In this document: positions 53,846 to 62,157 of the stretch, one piece after another
Layout: the number at the start of each line of letters is the position of its first letter
How positions within the stretch are numbered: the stretch's first letter is position 1
Notes under the pieces: generated by a model
What the model saw: the letters and a program-made list of their open reading frames with translations, nothing else
Databases searched by the model: none
Told to the model about the DNA's origin: nothing
Position numbers and translations under genes: made by a program
Assembly: GCA_964654945.1 (NCBI GenBank)
Contig: CAZZLN010000002.1
Span: forward strand, 1 to 64,000
Reading direction: 5' to 3'
DNA length: 64,000 nucleotides
Origin: HGM11788 sp964654945
Lineage (GTDB): Bacteria; Bacillota; Clostridia; Lachnospirales; CAG-274

Positions 53846-54185
53846 AAGCCTTTATTTAAGGGATTTTCAGAAAATATGGTTTTTATAATCAAATACCTGT
53901 TTTCCTTTATAGGAACATATCTACCTCAAAAATTTGGCTTATGGTTTTGGCTGTGGATTAGATGTCATAGTTTTTGGCACTAAGATAGATTTTAATAGTT
54001 AGTGATTTAGATGTCAAAACTTAACAGCATTTTTGCACACTCACTGTTTAGGGTATGTTAGGCTGTGGATTAGATGTTAATAAGAAATTATTGTTACTTT
54101 GAAATTTTAAAAGATATCAAATTGCTATTTTCACATTTTTTGGAAAATGTATAAATAATATTTTGCCACGAACAGGAGAATAACT
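53846..54185. other. Intergenic region at left edge of accessory segment
   Basis: The 340-nt gap between rlmD and the HEPN-like gene contains no ORF. It holds three related direct repeats and ends in ACAGGAGA, the ribosome binding site of the next gene. No clear terminator for rlmD and no confident promoter were seen. Confidence 0.4.
53949..54079 (+). repeat. Three GTGGATTAGATGT direct repeats
   Basis: GGCTGTGGATTAGATGT occurs exactly at 53949-53965 and 54061-54077. A looser copy, GTGATTTAGATGTCA, is at 54002-54016. They are in the same orientation, spaced 49 and 63 nt. Confidence 0.6.
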
Positions 54186-55259
54186 ATGGGGAATAAATTA
54201 AAAAAAACTCTAAAAGATTTGCTTGATTACCAAATCGAAAAACAGGATGAATTTGAAAGGAAGTATCTGCCCAATCCACCAAATAAAGTGTGTAAAAATG
54301 CTTATGTTAAAGGGCTATTAATTGAAAACAGCTTTAATCCTCAAGTAGGAGAAATGAACGTACTATTTGAAACAGAGTATGAAAAGTTGTTTGTGTGGAC
54401 ACATGATAAAAATGAATACTCAGCAATTGTAATAGATGTAAATTCGACAGTTAAAGATATACCTTTTTGGAAGAATGTAGGTAGTGTTATATGGATGGCA
54501 ATACAGTATGATAGCGCTTTTGAAACAATTTCATCGGATTGGTATGAATATAAATGGATGTATTACTTTGAGCCATACAAAAATTTATCTAAACAAGTGT
54601 TTAACAATCTTGATCAGTTTGATGGATTATACTTAAAAAGCGGAAGAATCATAAAAGCAACTGATATTGGGAATCTTGCACCCAAAATAGAATTAATGTT
54701 GCGTGATGATAAGGCATATACTGCACTGATGATGTTATGTAACTCATTTTTACAACACTATATTTGTTTGACTTGTGAGTTAAGTAGCCATCCTTATCAT
54801 GACCATTTAGCTGAAGAACCAGAAATATGGGAACACGCATCAATAATTCCTAATATGGAGTTAGCAATAATTCAAGCGTGTAGAAGCATAGAAGGAATAT
54901 TAGGCGAACCTCCAAATTCTAAGAAACAGTCATCTGTATTTAAACATAAAGAAACATGGATAGAATTAACAGGTATTAACCCAGATAGTATATTTGAAAA
55001 AGCAAATATGTCATACTGGGACTTCTATTACAAGCTGTTTTTTGATTTAAGAAATCCATCGGCACATAGTTACGGTAATATTCATTATAAATTAGAAAAA
55101 ATAAAGACTGTTCAAGCACAATGCTTTGCTGCAATTATTGTACATAATTATTTTCATAAGCATATATTAGACTTAGAAGTTGCACAGAAAAAACTAAATT
55201 TTAATTTAAATTTAATTGCTAGAGTAAGCGAAAATATGAGTACAAAACTGACAAAATAA
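54186..55259 (+). CDS. Hypothetical protein with HEPN-like R-N-x3-H motif
   Basis: I do not recognise the family of this 357-residue protein. It is soluble, rich in Trp, Tyr and His, and unlike its metabolic neighbours. The C-terminal third looks helical and contains FFDLRNPSAHSYGN at residues 285-298, where R289-N-P-S-A-H294 fits the R-x4-H catalytic motif of HEPN nucleases. HEPN proteins include RNase toxins and antiviral abortive-infection effectors, so a defence or toxin role is possible but inferred. No small antitoxin gene is adjacent. The ATG has ACAGGAG 6 nt upstream. The gene stands alone beside a dead serine recombinase, which suggests transfer. Confidence 0.7.
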   Translation: MGNKLKKTLKDLLDYQIEKQDEFERKYLPNPPNKVCKNAYVKGLLIENSFNPQVGEMNVLFETEYEKLFVWTHDKNEYSAIVIDVNSTVKDIPFWKNVGSVIWMAIQYDSAFETISSDWYEYKWMYYFEPYKNLSKQVFNNLDQFDGLYLKSGRIIKATDIGNLAPKIELMLRDDKAYTALMMLCNSFLQHYICLTCELSSHPYHDHLAEEPEIWEHASIIPNMELAIIQACRSIEGILGEPPNSKKQSSVFKHKETWIELTGINPDSIFEKANMSYWDFYYKLFFDLRNPSAHSYGNIHYKLEKIKTVQAQCFAAIIVHNYFHKHILDLEVAQKKLNFNLNLIARVSENMSTKLTK

Positions 55260-55333
55260 AATCGGTATTTTCTTAATTAAAAGAATAAGTTACATTGCAA
55301 TGATAGATATATATAATTTTTATTAATTACAAC

Positions 55334-55378
55334 AAAAGCACCTCATCACTGGATGCGTTTCAGTATTGAGGTGCTTTT
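55334..55378 (+). terminator. Terminator of HEPN-like gene
   Basis: AAAAGCACCTCA (55334-55345) pairs with TGAGGTGCTTTT (55367-55378), with an inner ACTG/CAGT stem. The T-run is formed by the right arm, and by symmetry it may also stop minus-strand transcription. Confidence 0.8.
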
Positions 55379-55393
55379 ATGCATATATAGGAA

Positions 55394-56060
55394 TTAATCC
55401 ACAATATTAATACTAAGTCCAGATTTAAGTTACACAATGAAGTGGTCGTCCCAACGGTTATCTGTTTAAACCAGCGTTTTACCAAAGTTTCATCAAAAAC
55501 TGTTAGGTCGTAGTCTGCTCCTTAATAAAATCTTGCAGTTCATTTATTCGTTGTAACTGTGCATCTCTGGCAGCAGTGTCAACAGTATTTTTTTGCCTCA
55601 ATTCACGGAGTTTAATTGCAAGTAGCTCTTTATTGCCTTTAGTGCAACTTCCTGTAAATCAAGCTCATTTACCATTCTTGCGTGACATTCAAAGCCTGTA
55701 GCCTCCAGTCTGCTAATACAACGCCAAACAATGGATTTTACACCTCTATTATTCCAATGTATTCTGCGAAATATTTCACCGCACTCACCACAAAACACAA
55801 TCTGCGCAAAACAATGTTTGCAACTATAACTACGCTTTTTGCCATTTGCACTAACCTTAATCACTCTCCGTCGCACCAGTTCCTCTTGCACACACATATA
55901 AATATTTTTAGGAATAATGGCTTTGTGACTATTTTCAACATAGTATTGCGGTACTATGCCATTATTTTTAATTCGTTTCTTTGAAAGGAAGTCGACCGTG
56001 TATGTTTTCTGTAAAAGAGCATCTCACATATAATTCTTATTTCTCTGACAAAAACAAGTC
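55394..56060 (-). pseudogene. Decayed large serine recombinase, C-terminal part
   Basis: Read from 56060 leftward on the minus strand, several frames give consecutive pieces of a large serine recombinase. They are LSEK, then DALLQKTYTVDFLSKKR and IKNNGIVPQYYVENSH (recombinase domain end), the zinc ribbon CKHC...CGECGEIF with WRC...GFECHAR, a coiled-coil piece RELRQKNTVDTAARDAQ, FDETLVKRW, and the tail WDDHFIV-stop-LKSGLSINIVD. The expected Gly codon before DALL is TGA, another stop replaces a Glu near the end, and at least three frameshifts separate the pieces. The longest intact frame is 55598-55897. The N-terminal catalytic resolvase domain is absent. It is the remnant of an integrated mobile element. 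Confidence 0.85.
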
Positions 56061-56849
56061 TATTCTTCTAATTACTCATACAAAAAGTGCAAGCCGGTTC
56101 AAATCTTGCACTCTTTGTAAAGAAAAATTTACTATTATGGATTACGTTTTATATTATAACATATTGTGTATAATTTTGTCAATACTTAATGTCTGACTTT
56201 TTCATAATTTTTTATAATAAATTTTGAGGTGTCTTTATTTATTTTTCAAATCTAACCTCAACACCCAAATAATTATAAATATATTACGGTTTCCAAAATA
56301 TAAACAGTATTTATTGCAAATACTCTTATTGATTTTGTAATAATATCTATTTTGCCAATTCAAAGGCAGCCAACATTTTTAATTAACTTCATTTTTCGGT
56401 TGAAATGCCTGTGATGGTTAAATCGGCATAAAATTTCTACCACAGAGTTTACATATAATGCTTATTTTGGATTTTCTGTTAATAAGCTGTTCCATATTCG
56501 CAACGGCAAGGAAATATACTGTAACATACAGCTTCGCTCTGCCAGGTGAATCAAAAAACGGAACTGTAGAATTAAAGTCCTTTTCATTGCTTGTTGCGGC
56601 AGATGATACAGATAATTCCTATACCTACAGCAGTTCACCCACAGCAGATACAATAAATATTACAAGACAATGTCTGTAACAAACACATTGGCAAATATTA
56701 CTTCAAGCAAAAGTGCCGAAACCGAAAAATCATATCGCAAGTTATTATCACAGTTGATTTATTGGTGTTTTAACAGAAATTTTTTGACCGTAATTGCTAT
56801 ATGCAAAATTATCATTACTTCTAAATGGCCTACCCTATATCGATAATAC
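56061..56849. other. Non-coding scar of about 790 nt
   Basis: No gene with a ribosome binding site or known family was found here. A 73-residue open frame at 56458-56679 and an overlapping 58-residue frame at 56670-56846 lack start signals and look like decayed remnants. A hairpin with arms GTGCAAG and CTTGCAC is at about 56088-56112. Confidence 0.45.
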
Positions 56850-56878
56850 TTGACAAACAGGAAAAAAAGGAGTATTAT
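56850..56878 (+). promoter_or_regulatory. Promoter of small DUF6465-like gene
   Basis: TTGACA (56850-56855), 17 nt and TATTAT (56873-56878), about 46 nt before the start codon. Confidence 0.75.
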
Positions 56879-56924
56879 AATATTGAAATTATTAGTTTCT
56901 AGTATTACGAAAGGGGACTTACAT

Positions 56925-57128
56925 ATGAAAAGCGATTTATTCGTACAGTGTCAGGGCAAAAACGTTGATACCAAGCAGCTTCTTGATACAGCCAAAGAAA
57001 TTTGGAAAGCTGATGGTAACAAGGTTAAGGACTTACAGACTGTAGAGCTTTATTATAAACCTGAAGAGCAAAAGTGCTATTATGTATTTAATGGCGAAGG
57101 TTCTGATGACAGCTTCTTTGAAGTTTAA
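56925..57128 (+). CDS. Small DUF6465-like protein
   Basis: This 67-residue acidic protein resembles the DUF6465 family of small clostridial proteins, with the pattern KNVDTKQLLDTAKEIWKADG, a central TVELYYKPEE and the C-terminal CYYVFNGEGSDDSFFEV. Family assignment is from memory of the pattern, and the function is unknown. It lacks a signal peptide or metal site. The ATG at 56925 follows AAAGGGGAC; an open frame reaching 56850 covers the promoter and is rejected. It is a single gene with a strong promoter and terminator, suggesting substantial expression. Confidence 0.8.
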   Translation: MKSDLFVQCQGKNVDTKQLLDTAKEIWKADGNKVKDLQTVELYYKPEEQKCYYVFNGEGSDDSFFEV

Positions 57129-57134
57129 TTAAGA

Positions 57135-57163
57135 AAAAGCAGTGGTTTTGCCGCTGTTTTTTT
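57135..57163 (+). terminator. Terminator of small DUF6465-like gene
   Basis: CAGTGG and CCGCTG pair around TTTTG, preceded by an A-run and followed by seven T. Confidence 0.85.
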
Positions 57164-57275
57164 GTTGCAAAAATTCATACATAGTGGGTTTGGAAACCCT
57201 TATACATAAGTTACCTATACCTATTTTTTATAAATCTACAAAGGTCAGATTTTTAAAAAATTTCAGAAAAGAGAA

Positions 57276-57297
57276 ACACCGACAATTTTGCCGGTGT
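57276..57297 (-). terminator. Terminator of EF-G-like gene
   Basis: ACACCG and CGGTGT with inner CAA/TTG pairing form a hairpin, followed by TTTCTCTTTTC on the minus strand. It lies about 60 nt past the stop. Confidence 0.6.
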
Positions 57298-57360
57298 CAC
57301 TCAAAAAAGGAAACAAAAAGGAAACAAAAAATAGAAATAATTTTATAAATTAAATGTGGA

Positions 57361-59439
57361 TTAAGCTTCTGCTTTTCTGGCAGCAATAACTTTATCTGCC
57401 ACATCCTTAGGAGCTTCTTCATATCTTGCAAATTCCATAGTAAACTCTCCTCTGCCCTGTGTCATACTTCTTAAATCAGTAGCATAAACAGTCATTTCAG
57501 CAGCAGGAACATCAGCAGTAATATGCTGTTTACCCCCTTTGGATTCCATACCGAGAATACGTCCTCTTCTCTTATTCAAATCGCCCATAATATCCCCTGT
57601 GTAGCTGTCAGGAACAACAACTTCAACAGTATTAATAGGCTCAAGAATTGCAGTCTTAGCCTTTTTAAATGCTTCCTTGAAAGCACCGATTGCAGCCATC
57701 TTAAATGAAACTTCATTTGAATCTACAGCATGGTAAGAACCATCCACAAGAGTAGCCTTAATTCCCACAACAGGATAACCTGCCAAAGGACCTGCTTTAA
57801 CACAATCCTGCAAACCTTTTTCTACTGCAGGGAAGTACTGTTTTGGAACTGCACCGCCGAATATTTCTTCTTCAAAAATATAAGGAGCTGTCAAATCACC
57901 GCTTGGCTCAAATATAATTTCAACATCACCATATTGTCCGCCGCCGCCTGACTGCTTCTTATGCTTATATCTAACCTGTTCTTTGCTCTTAATCATTTCT
58001 CTGTAAGAAACAATAGGGTCGCTAAGCTCTACATCAATCTTATATTTATTCTTTAATTTATTTACAAATACGTCAATTTGAGTATCACCAATGCCTGAAA
58101 TAACAGACTGCTTTGTTTCTTTATTGACAACAAAGGATAAGGTCTTATCTTCTTCAAGAAGCTTAGCAATAGCACCTGAAAGCTTATCTTCATCATTTTT
58201 ATTTTTAGCCTTAATTCCTTTAGAATAAAGAGGCATAGGATATGCAATAGGCTCTATCTGAATTGGTCTGTCAGCACTTGCAAGGGTATCGTTAGTGCCG
58301 GTATTCTGAAGCTTTGCAACTGCACCAATATCACCGGCTTGCAGTTCAGGAACTTCAATCTGGTCTTTACCTCTTAAAATATATACCTTGCCGATTTTTT
58401 CAGCAATATTTTTATTAACATTTTTAACCATTGTATCTTTCTTGATTACACCGCTTGTAACCTTAAAAATAGAAAGTCTGCCTACATAAGGATCAGCAAT
58501 GGTCTTAAATACAAAGGCTGAAAACGGGTCATTTTTATCAAGATTGATTTCAACAGGCTCATCAGTCTTAGGATTGACAGCCTCGATAACAGGCTTAACA
58601 TCTGCTGTTGGAGGTAAAAACTTAATTATGGAATTTAACATAACTCTGATACCGAGAGTATTAATTGCAGCACCGCAGATAACAGGGGTAACTGTTCCGT
58701 CAACAATACCGATATTAAGACCTTTATGTATTTCGTCTTCTGTGAAGCTTTCATCTTCAAAGAATTTTTCCATTAATTCATCATCAGTTTCAGCAACAGC
58801 TTCTTCAATAAGCTTTCTCATTGCTTCAACCTCATCTTCCATACCCTTAGGCATATCACAAGGCTCTACAAGACCATTTTCAAATTTACGTGCTTTTCTT
58901 CTTATGGCATTTACAAAGCCAATGAATTTTCCATTATCGTAGAAAGGAATTTGTAATGGAGCTATAGACTTTCCAAACTGTTGTTTTAATGCTTCAATAA
59001 CATTATCCAGATTAGCATTTTCATCATCCATACCATTAACAAAAATCATTTTTGGCACATTTAATTCTTCAGCCATTTCCCAAGCCTTTTCAGTGCCAAC
59101 CTCTACACCGGATTTTGCATCAACAACTATTAAAGCTAAGTCGGCAACCTTTAAAGCCTGTTTAACTTCACCAACGAAATCGAAATAACCGGGAGTATCT
59201 ATAAAATTAATTTTCTCCTCTAACCATTCAACAGGAATAAGTGATGAGCTGATAGATACCTTTCTTTTTATTTCTTCTGCGTCATAGTCACTAACGGTAT
59301 TTCCTTCATCAACACGTCCAAAACGCTTTGAAGCACCGCTTACATAAAGACAAGCCTCTGCAATAGTAGTCTTTCCGCAGCCGCTGTGACCTAAAATCGC
59401 AACATTTCTGATTGACTTAGCTGAATAGCTTTTCATCAT
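57361..59439 (-). CDS. EF-G-like translation factor GTPase
   Basis: This 692-residue protein has the five-domain elongation factor G layout. Its GTPase motifs depart from canonical FusA: G1 is GHSGCGKTT (17-25) instead of GHIDAGKTT, and G4 reads VNGMDDEN instead of NKMD, while G3 DTPGYFDF is near normal. Domain IV and V blocks (KQSGGGGQYGDVEIIFEP, GRILGMESKGGKQHITADVP, MTQGRGEFTMEFARYEEAP) are intact. Such paralogues (EF-G-2 type) accompany, and do not replace, the main EF-G, and their role is not settled. A tetracycline-resistance TetM type was considered and disfavoured. AAGGGGTG precedes the start. Confidence 0.9.
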   Translation of the reverse strand: MMKSYSAKSIRNVAILGHSGCGKTTIAEACLYVSGASKRFGRVDEGNTVSDYDAEEIKRKVSISSSLIPVEWLEEKINFIDTPGYFDFVGEVKQALKVADLALIVVDAKSGVEVGTEKAWEMAEELNVPKMIFVNGMDDENANLDNVIEALKQQFGKSIAPLQIPFYDNGKFIGFVNAIRRKARKFENGLVEPCDMPKGMEDEVEAMRKLIEEAVAETDDELMEKFFEDESFTEDEIHKGLNIGIVDGTVTPVICGAAINTLGIRVMLNSIIKFLPPTADVKPVIEAVNPKTDEPVEINLDKNDPFSAFVFKTIADPYVGRLSIFKVTSGVIKKDTMVKNVNKNIAEKIGKVYILRGKDQIEVPELQAGDIGAVAKLQNTGTNDTLASADRPIQIEPIAYPMPLYSKGIKAKNKNDEDKLSGAIAKLLEEDKTLSFVVNKETKQSVISGIGDTQIDVFVNKLKNKYKIDVELSDPIVSYREMIKSKEQVRYKHKKQSGGGGQYGDVEIIFEPSGDLTAPYIFEEEIFGGAVPKQYFPAVEKGLQDCVKAGPLAGYPVVGIKATLVDGSYHAVDSNEVSFKMAAIGAFKEAFKKAKTAILEPINTVEVVVPDSYTGDIMGDLNKRRGRILGMESKGGKQHITADVPAAEMTVYATDLRSMTQGRGEFTMEFARYEEAPKDVADKVIAARKAEA

Positions 59440-59465
59440 TGTTAATCACACCCCTTAAATATTAA

Positions 59466-59670
59466 TTGTGCATTTCTTACAATCAATATAAATATTTTGG
59501 TTTTTTATATATGTATTTGCACAAGTATTTTTATCTTATATTTAATAATATTCTACAAATAATTCAAATTTCCTTTTAAATTTTGTTATTTTTTATGAAT
59601 TTGTTAAATATGCACAAATATATTTATTTTTTAAATTTATAATTGCAATTATATTGATTTTATTTGTGCA
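59466..59670. repeat. Four TTGTGCA / TGCACAA motifs
   Basis: The heptamer occurs as TTGTGCA at 59466-59472 and 59664-59670 and as TGCACAA at 59518-59524 and 59611-59617, in the AT-rich gap between the divergent EF-G-like and tyrA genes. The last copy lies between the -35 and -10 of the tyrA promoter. Confidence 0.5.
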
Positions 59671-59682
59671 AAATGATAAAAT
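59654..59682 (+). promoter_or_regulatory. tyrA-aroA promoter
   Basis: TTGATT (59654-59659), 17 nt and TAAAAT (59677-59682), with TG two bases before the -10. No T-box leader is present. Confidence 0.6.
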
Positions 59683-59721
59683 ATTATAAGTTATGTTTTT
59701 TATGAAACCGAGGTGAAAATT

Positions 59722-60801
59722 ATGAAATGTATCGGTATAATCGGTCTTGGTCTTATTGGCGGGTCAATAGCTAAGGCAATAAAAGAAAAAACAAATATTA
59801 AAATTGTGGCATCAAGCAGAACCGAAAAATCACTTGCTGATGCAAAAGCCGACGGTGTTATTGATGAATACACTCTTGATGATTTAAGTATATTCAGTGA
59901 TTGCGACATAGTTTTTATATGCACACCCGTTGATAAAATTCCCGAATATGTAAAAAAGCTTATTCCATATATTAAATCTGACTGTATTATAACTGATGTG
60001 GGAAGCACAAAGGCTAATATATATGACAAAATGCTTGAATTTGAAAATATATGCTTTATAGGCGGACACCCTATGGCGGGAAGTGAAAAAACAGGGTATA
60101 AATCTTCAAAGGCACATCTTCTTGAAAATGCCTTTTATATTCTCACTCCGACTCCCAATATAACTGACGACCAGCTTAAAACAATGTTTGAGCTTGTCAG
60201 ACTTACAGGCGCAATACCTATGGTGCTTAATGCTTATCTTCATGATTACACTGTAGCCGCAATAAGCCATGTTCCTCATCTTATAGCAGCTGTCCTTGTA
60301 AATACAGTTAAAAATCTTGATGATGAAAATCAGTATATGCACACTCTTGCAGCGGGAGGCTTTAAGGATATTACAAGAATAGCAAGCTCATCTCCCGAAA
60401 TATGGGATAGTATATGTCAGGATAACAGTGACGAAATATCAAAAGTTTGGAATGTTTTTAAAAAGAGCGTTGATTATGTTGACACTGCTTTAAAAAATAA
60501 AGAAAGTCTTTATAATTTCTTTGATGATGCGAAAAATTACAGAAATACATTCACAGTTAAAAAGGCAACAGTATTAGGCTCAATTTATAAAATAACTGTT
60601 GATATGAAAGACAGACCCGGTGAAATCGGTACAATTACCACTATATTAAGCAGTCAGAATATTAATATTAAAAATATCAATATTTTAAACAGCAGAGAAT
60701 ACAGCGAGGGTGCTTTGGAAATTCTGTTTGACTCACAGGCAGATGAGGACAAGGCAATACATATTCTTGAATTTATGAATTATACAATTTTCAATAAATA
60801 A
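59722..60801 (+). CDS. tyrA: Prephenate dehydrogenase with ACT domain
   Basis: TyrA oxidatively decarboxylates prephenate to 4-hydroxyphenylpyruvate, the precursor of tyrosine. The 359-residue protein has the NAD-binding IGIIGLGLIGGS, the prephenate-binding GGHPMAGSEKTGY and the helical dimer domain with SHVPHLIAA. From about residue 290 it has an ACT domain (ITVDMKDRPGEIGTITTILS), which normally mediates amino acid feedback. The ATG at 59722 has GAGGTG upstream; a GTG three codons earlier is possible. It is 10 nt ahead of aroA. Confidence 0.96.
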   Translation: MKCIGIIGLGLIGGSIAKAIKEKTNIKIVASSRTEKSLADAKADGVIDEYTLDDLSIFSDCDIVFICTPVDKIPEYVKKLIPYIKSDCIITDVGSTKANIYDKMLEFENICFIGGHPMAGSEKTGYKSSKAHLLENAFYILTPTPNITDDQLKTMFELVRLTGAIPMVLNAYLHDYTVAAISHVPHLIAAVLVNTVKNLDDENQYMHTLAAGGFKDITRIASSSPEIWDSICQDNSDEISKVWNVFKKSVDYVDTALKNKESLYNFFDDAKNYRNTFTVKKATVLGSIYKITVDMKDRPGEIGTITTILSSQNINIKNINILNSREYSEGALEILFDSQADEDKAIHILEFMNYTIFNK

Positions 60802-60811
60802 GGAGAAAATT

Positions 60812-62086
60812 ATGAATAAAACTATATATCCAAAAACCGGTTTAAAGGGAACAATCAAAATACCCGGGGATAAGTCAATATCCCACAGAGCAGTAATGTT
60901 TGGCTCTATTGCAAAAGGAGATACCCACATTAGGGGCTTTCTTACCGGTGATGACTGTATGTCAACAATAAGGTGTTTCAGAAATCTTGGGATAGATATT
61001 GAAACAAGCGGTGAAAATGTAACTGTGCATGGCAAAGGCTTAAAAGGTCTTTCAGCACCAAAAAATCACCTTGATGTCGGAAACAGCGGAACTACAATAA
61101 GACTTATTTCAGGCATACTTTCAGCACAGAATTTTGACACAGTTTTAAACGGTGATTTATCTATTCAGAAAAGACCTATGAAAAGAGTTATCTATCCTCT
61201 TTCATTAATGGGTGCCCATATTGAAAGCACAAATGACGGCTATGCTCCCCTTACTGTTCATGGAAAAAATTTAAAGGCTATTGAGTACACAATGCCTGTT
61301 GCAAGTGCTCAGGTTAAGTCCTCAATTCTTCTTGCAAGTCTTTTTGCAGAGGGTACAACAGTAATTAATGAGCCTGTTGCTTCAAGAAATCATACTGAAA
61401 TTATGTTAAATCATTTTGGAGCAAATATTAAAAACACAAATGGTGTTATAACAAGCACACCGGTAAATGAGCTTTACGCAAAGGATTTAAAAGTACCGGG
61501 AGATATTTCTTCAGCAGCATTTTTTATTGTTGCAGGCTTAATTGTTCCAAATTCACATATTATAATTGAAAATGTCGGAATTAACCCTACCAGAACAGGT
61601 ATTATTGATGCCTTAAAGGCTATGGGCGGAAATATTACAATATTAAATGCAAGAAAATCAGCAGGAGAAGAAGTGGGAGATATTGAAGTCAAAGCTTCAA
61701 AATTAAAAGCAATTGAATTAAAAGGAGATATTATTCCAAGAATGATAGATGAAATTCCTGTATTTGCAGTTGCTGCTCTCTGTGCAGAGGGTACAACCCA
61801 TGTTAAAGATGCACAGGAATTAAAAGTAAAAGAGTCTGACAGAATTGCAACAATGAGTGCCGAACTTGGAAAAATGGGAGTTAAAATCACTGAAACTGAT
61901 GACGGTATGATTATTAAGGGTAATCAGAAGCTTAAAGGTGCAGAGGTTTATTCACACCTTGACCATAGAGTTGCAATGAGCTGTGCTGTTGCAGGTCTTG
62001 TTGCTGAGGGTGATACTGTCATTACAGAGGGTGATTGTGTTGGTATTTCATTTCCTAATTTCTATGAATTATTAAATACATTATAA
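60812..62086 (+). CDS. aroA: 3-phosphoshikimate 1-carboxyvinyltransferase (EPSP synthase)
   Basis: AroA transfers enolpyruvate from PEP to shikimate-3-phosphate. The 424-residue protein shows the two inside-out domains and the family blocks PGDKSISHRAVM (18-29), LDVGNSGTTIRLISG, RPMKRVIYPL, the catalytic DEIPVFAVAA and LKVKESDRIATM, and HLDHRVAMSCAV. Neither the N-terminal nor the C-terminal half is truncated. TAAGGAGA precedes the start. It forms an operon with tyrA and supplies the same aromatic pathway as the AroH domain at 23-24 kb. Confidence 0.97.
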   Translation: MNKTIYPKTGLKGTIKIPGDKSISHRAVMFGSIAKGDTHIRGFLTGDDCMSTIRCFRNLGIDIETSGENVTVHGKGLKGLSAPKNHLDVGNSGTTIRLISGILSAQNFDTVLNGDLSIQKRPMKRVIYPLSLMGAHIESTNDGYAPLTVHGKNLKAIEYTMPVASAQVKSSILLASLFAEGTTVINEPVASRNHTEIMLNHFGANIKNTNGVITSTPVNELYAKDLKVPGDISSAAFFIVAGLIVPNSHIIIENVGINPTRTGIIDALKAMGGNITILNARKSAGEEVGDIEVKASKLKAIELKGDIIPRMIDEIPVFAVAALCAEGTTHVKDAQELKVKESDRIATMSAELGKMGVKITETDDGMIIKGNQKLKGAEVYSHLDHRVAMSCAVAGLVAEGDTVITEGDCVGISFPNFYELLNTL

Positions 62087-62090
62087 TATA

Positions 62091-62119
62091 AAAGGAGCTG
62101 ATTTTTCGTCAGCTCCTTT
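62091..62119. terminator. Bidirectional terminator between aroA and topoisomerase gene
   Basis: AAAGGAGCTGA (62091-62101) and TCAGCTCCTTT (62109-62119) pair perfectly around a 7-nt loop. T-rich sequence on the minus side (TTTTATATTAT) and the arm itself on the plus side serve the convergent genes. Confidence 0.8.
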
Positions 62120-62157
62120 CACATTGAAGGAATTTTTAATAATTTTAAGTTTATATG

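Noticed and set aside
56085..56120. tRNA T-arm-like string GGTTCAAATC with a hairpin, and a possible matching acceptor string AAAGAGC near 56014
   Set aside because: No D-arm or anticodon arm fits between them, the T-loop would be 11 nt, the span is over 100 nt, and part of it overlaps the recombinase remnant.
56458..56679. 73-residue open frame on the plus strand
   Set aside because: No ribosome binding site, no recognisable family, and it lies in decayed DNA; it may be a remnant but cannot be supported as a gene.
56670..56846. 58-residue open frame starting MSVTNTLANITSS
   Set aside because: No ribosome binding site and no similarity recognised; overlaps the preceding doubtful frame.
57306..57340. 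Short tandem AAGGAAACAAA copies
   Set aside because: Only about two copies in A-rich DNA, probably simple-sequence drift.
57361..59439. Tetracycline resistance ribosomal protection protein
   Set aside because: The GTPase motifs and C-terminus follow the EF-G-2-like paralogue group, not TetM/TetO, and no mobile context directly carries it.
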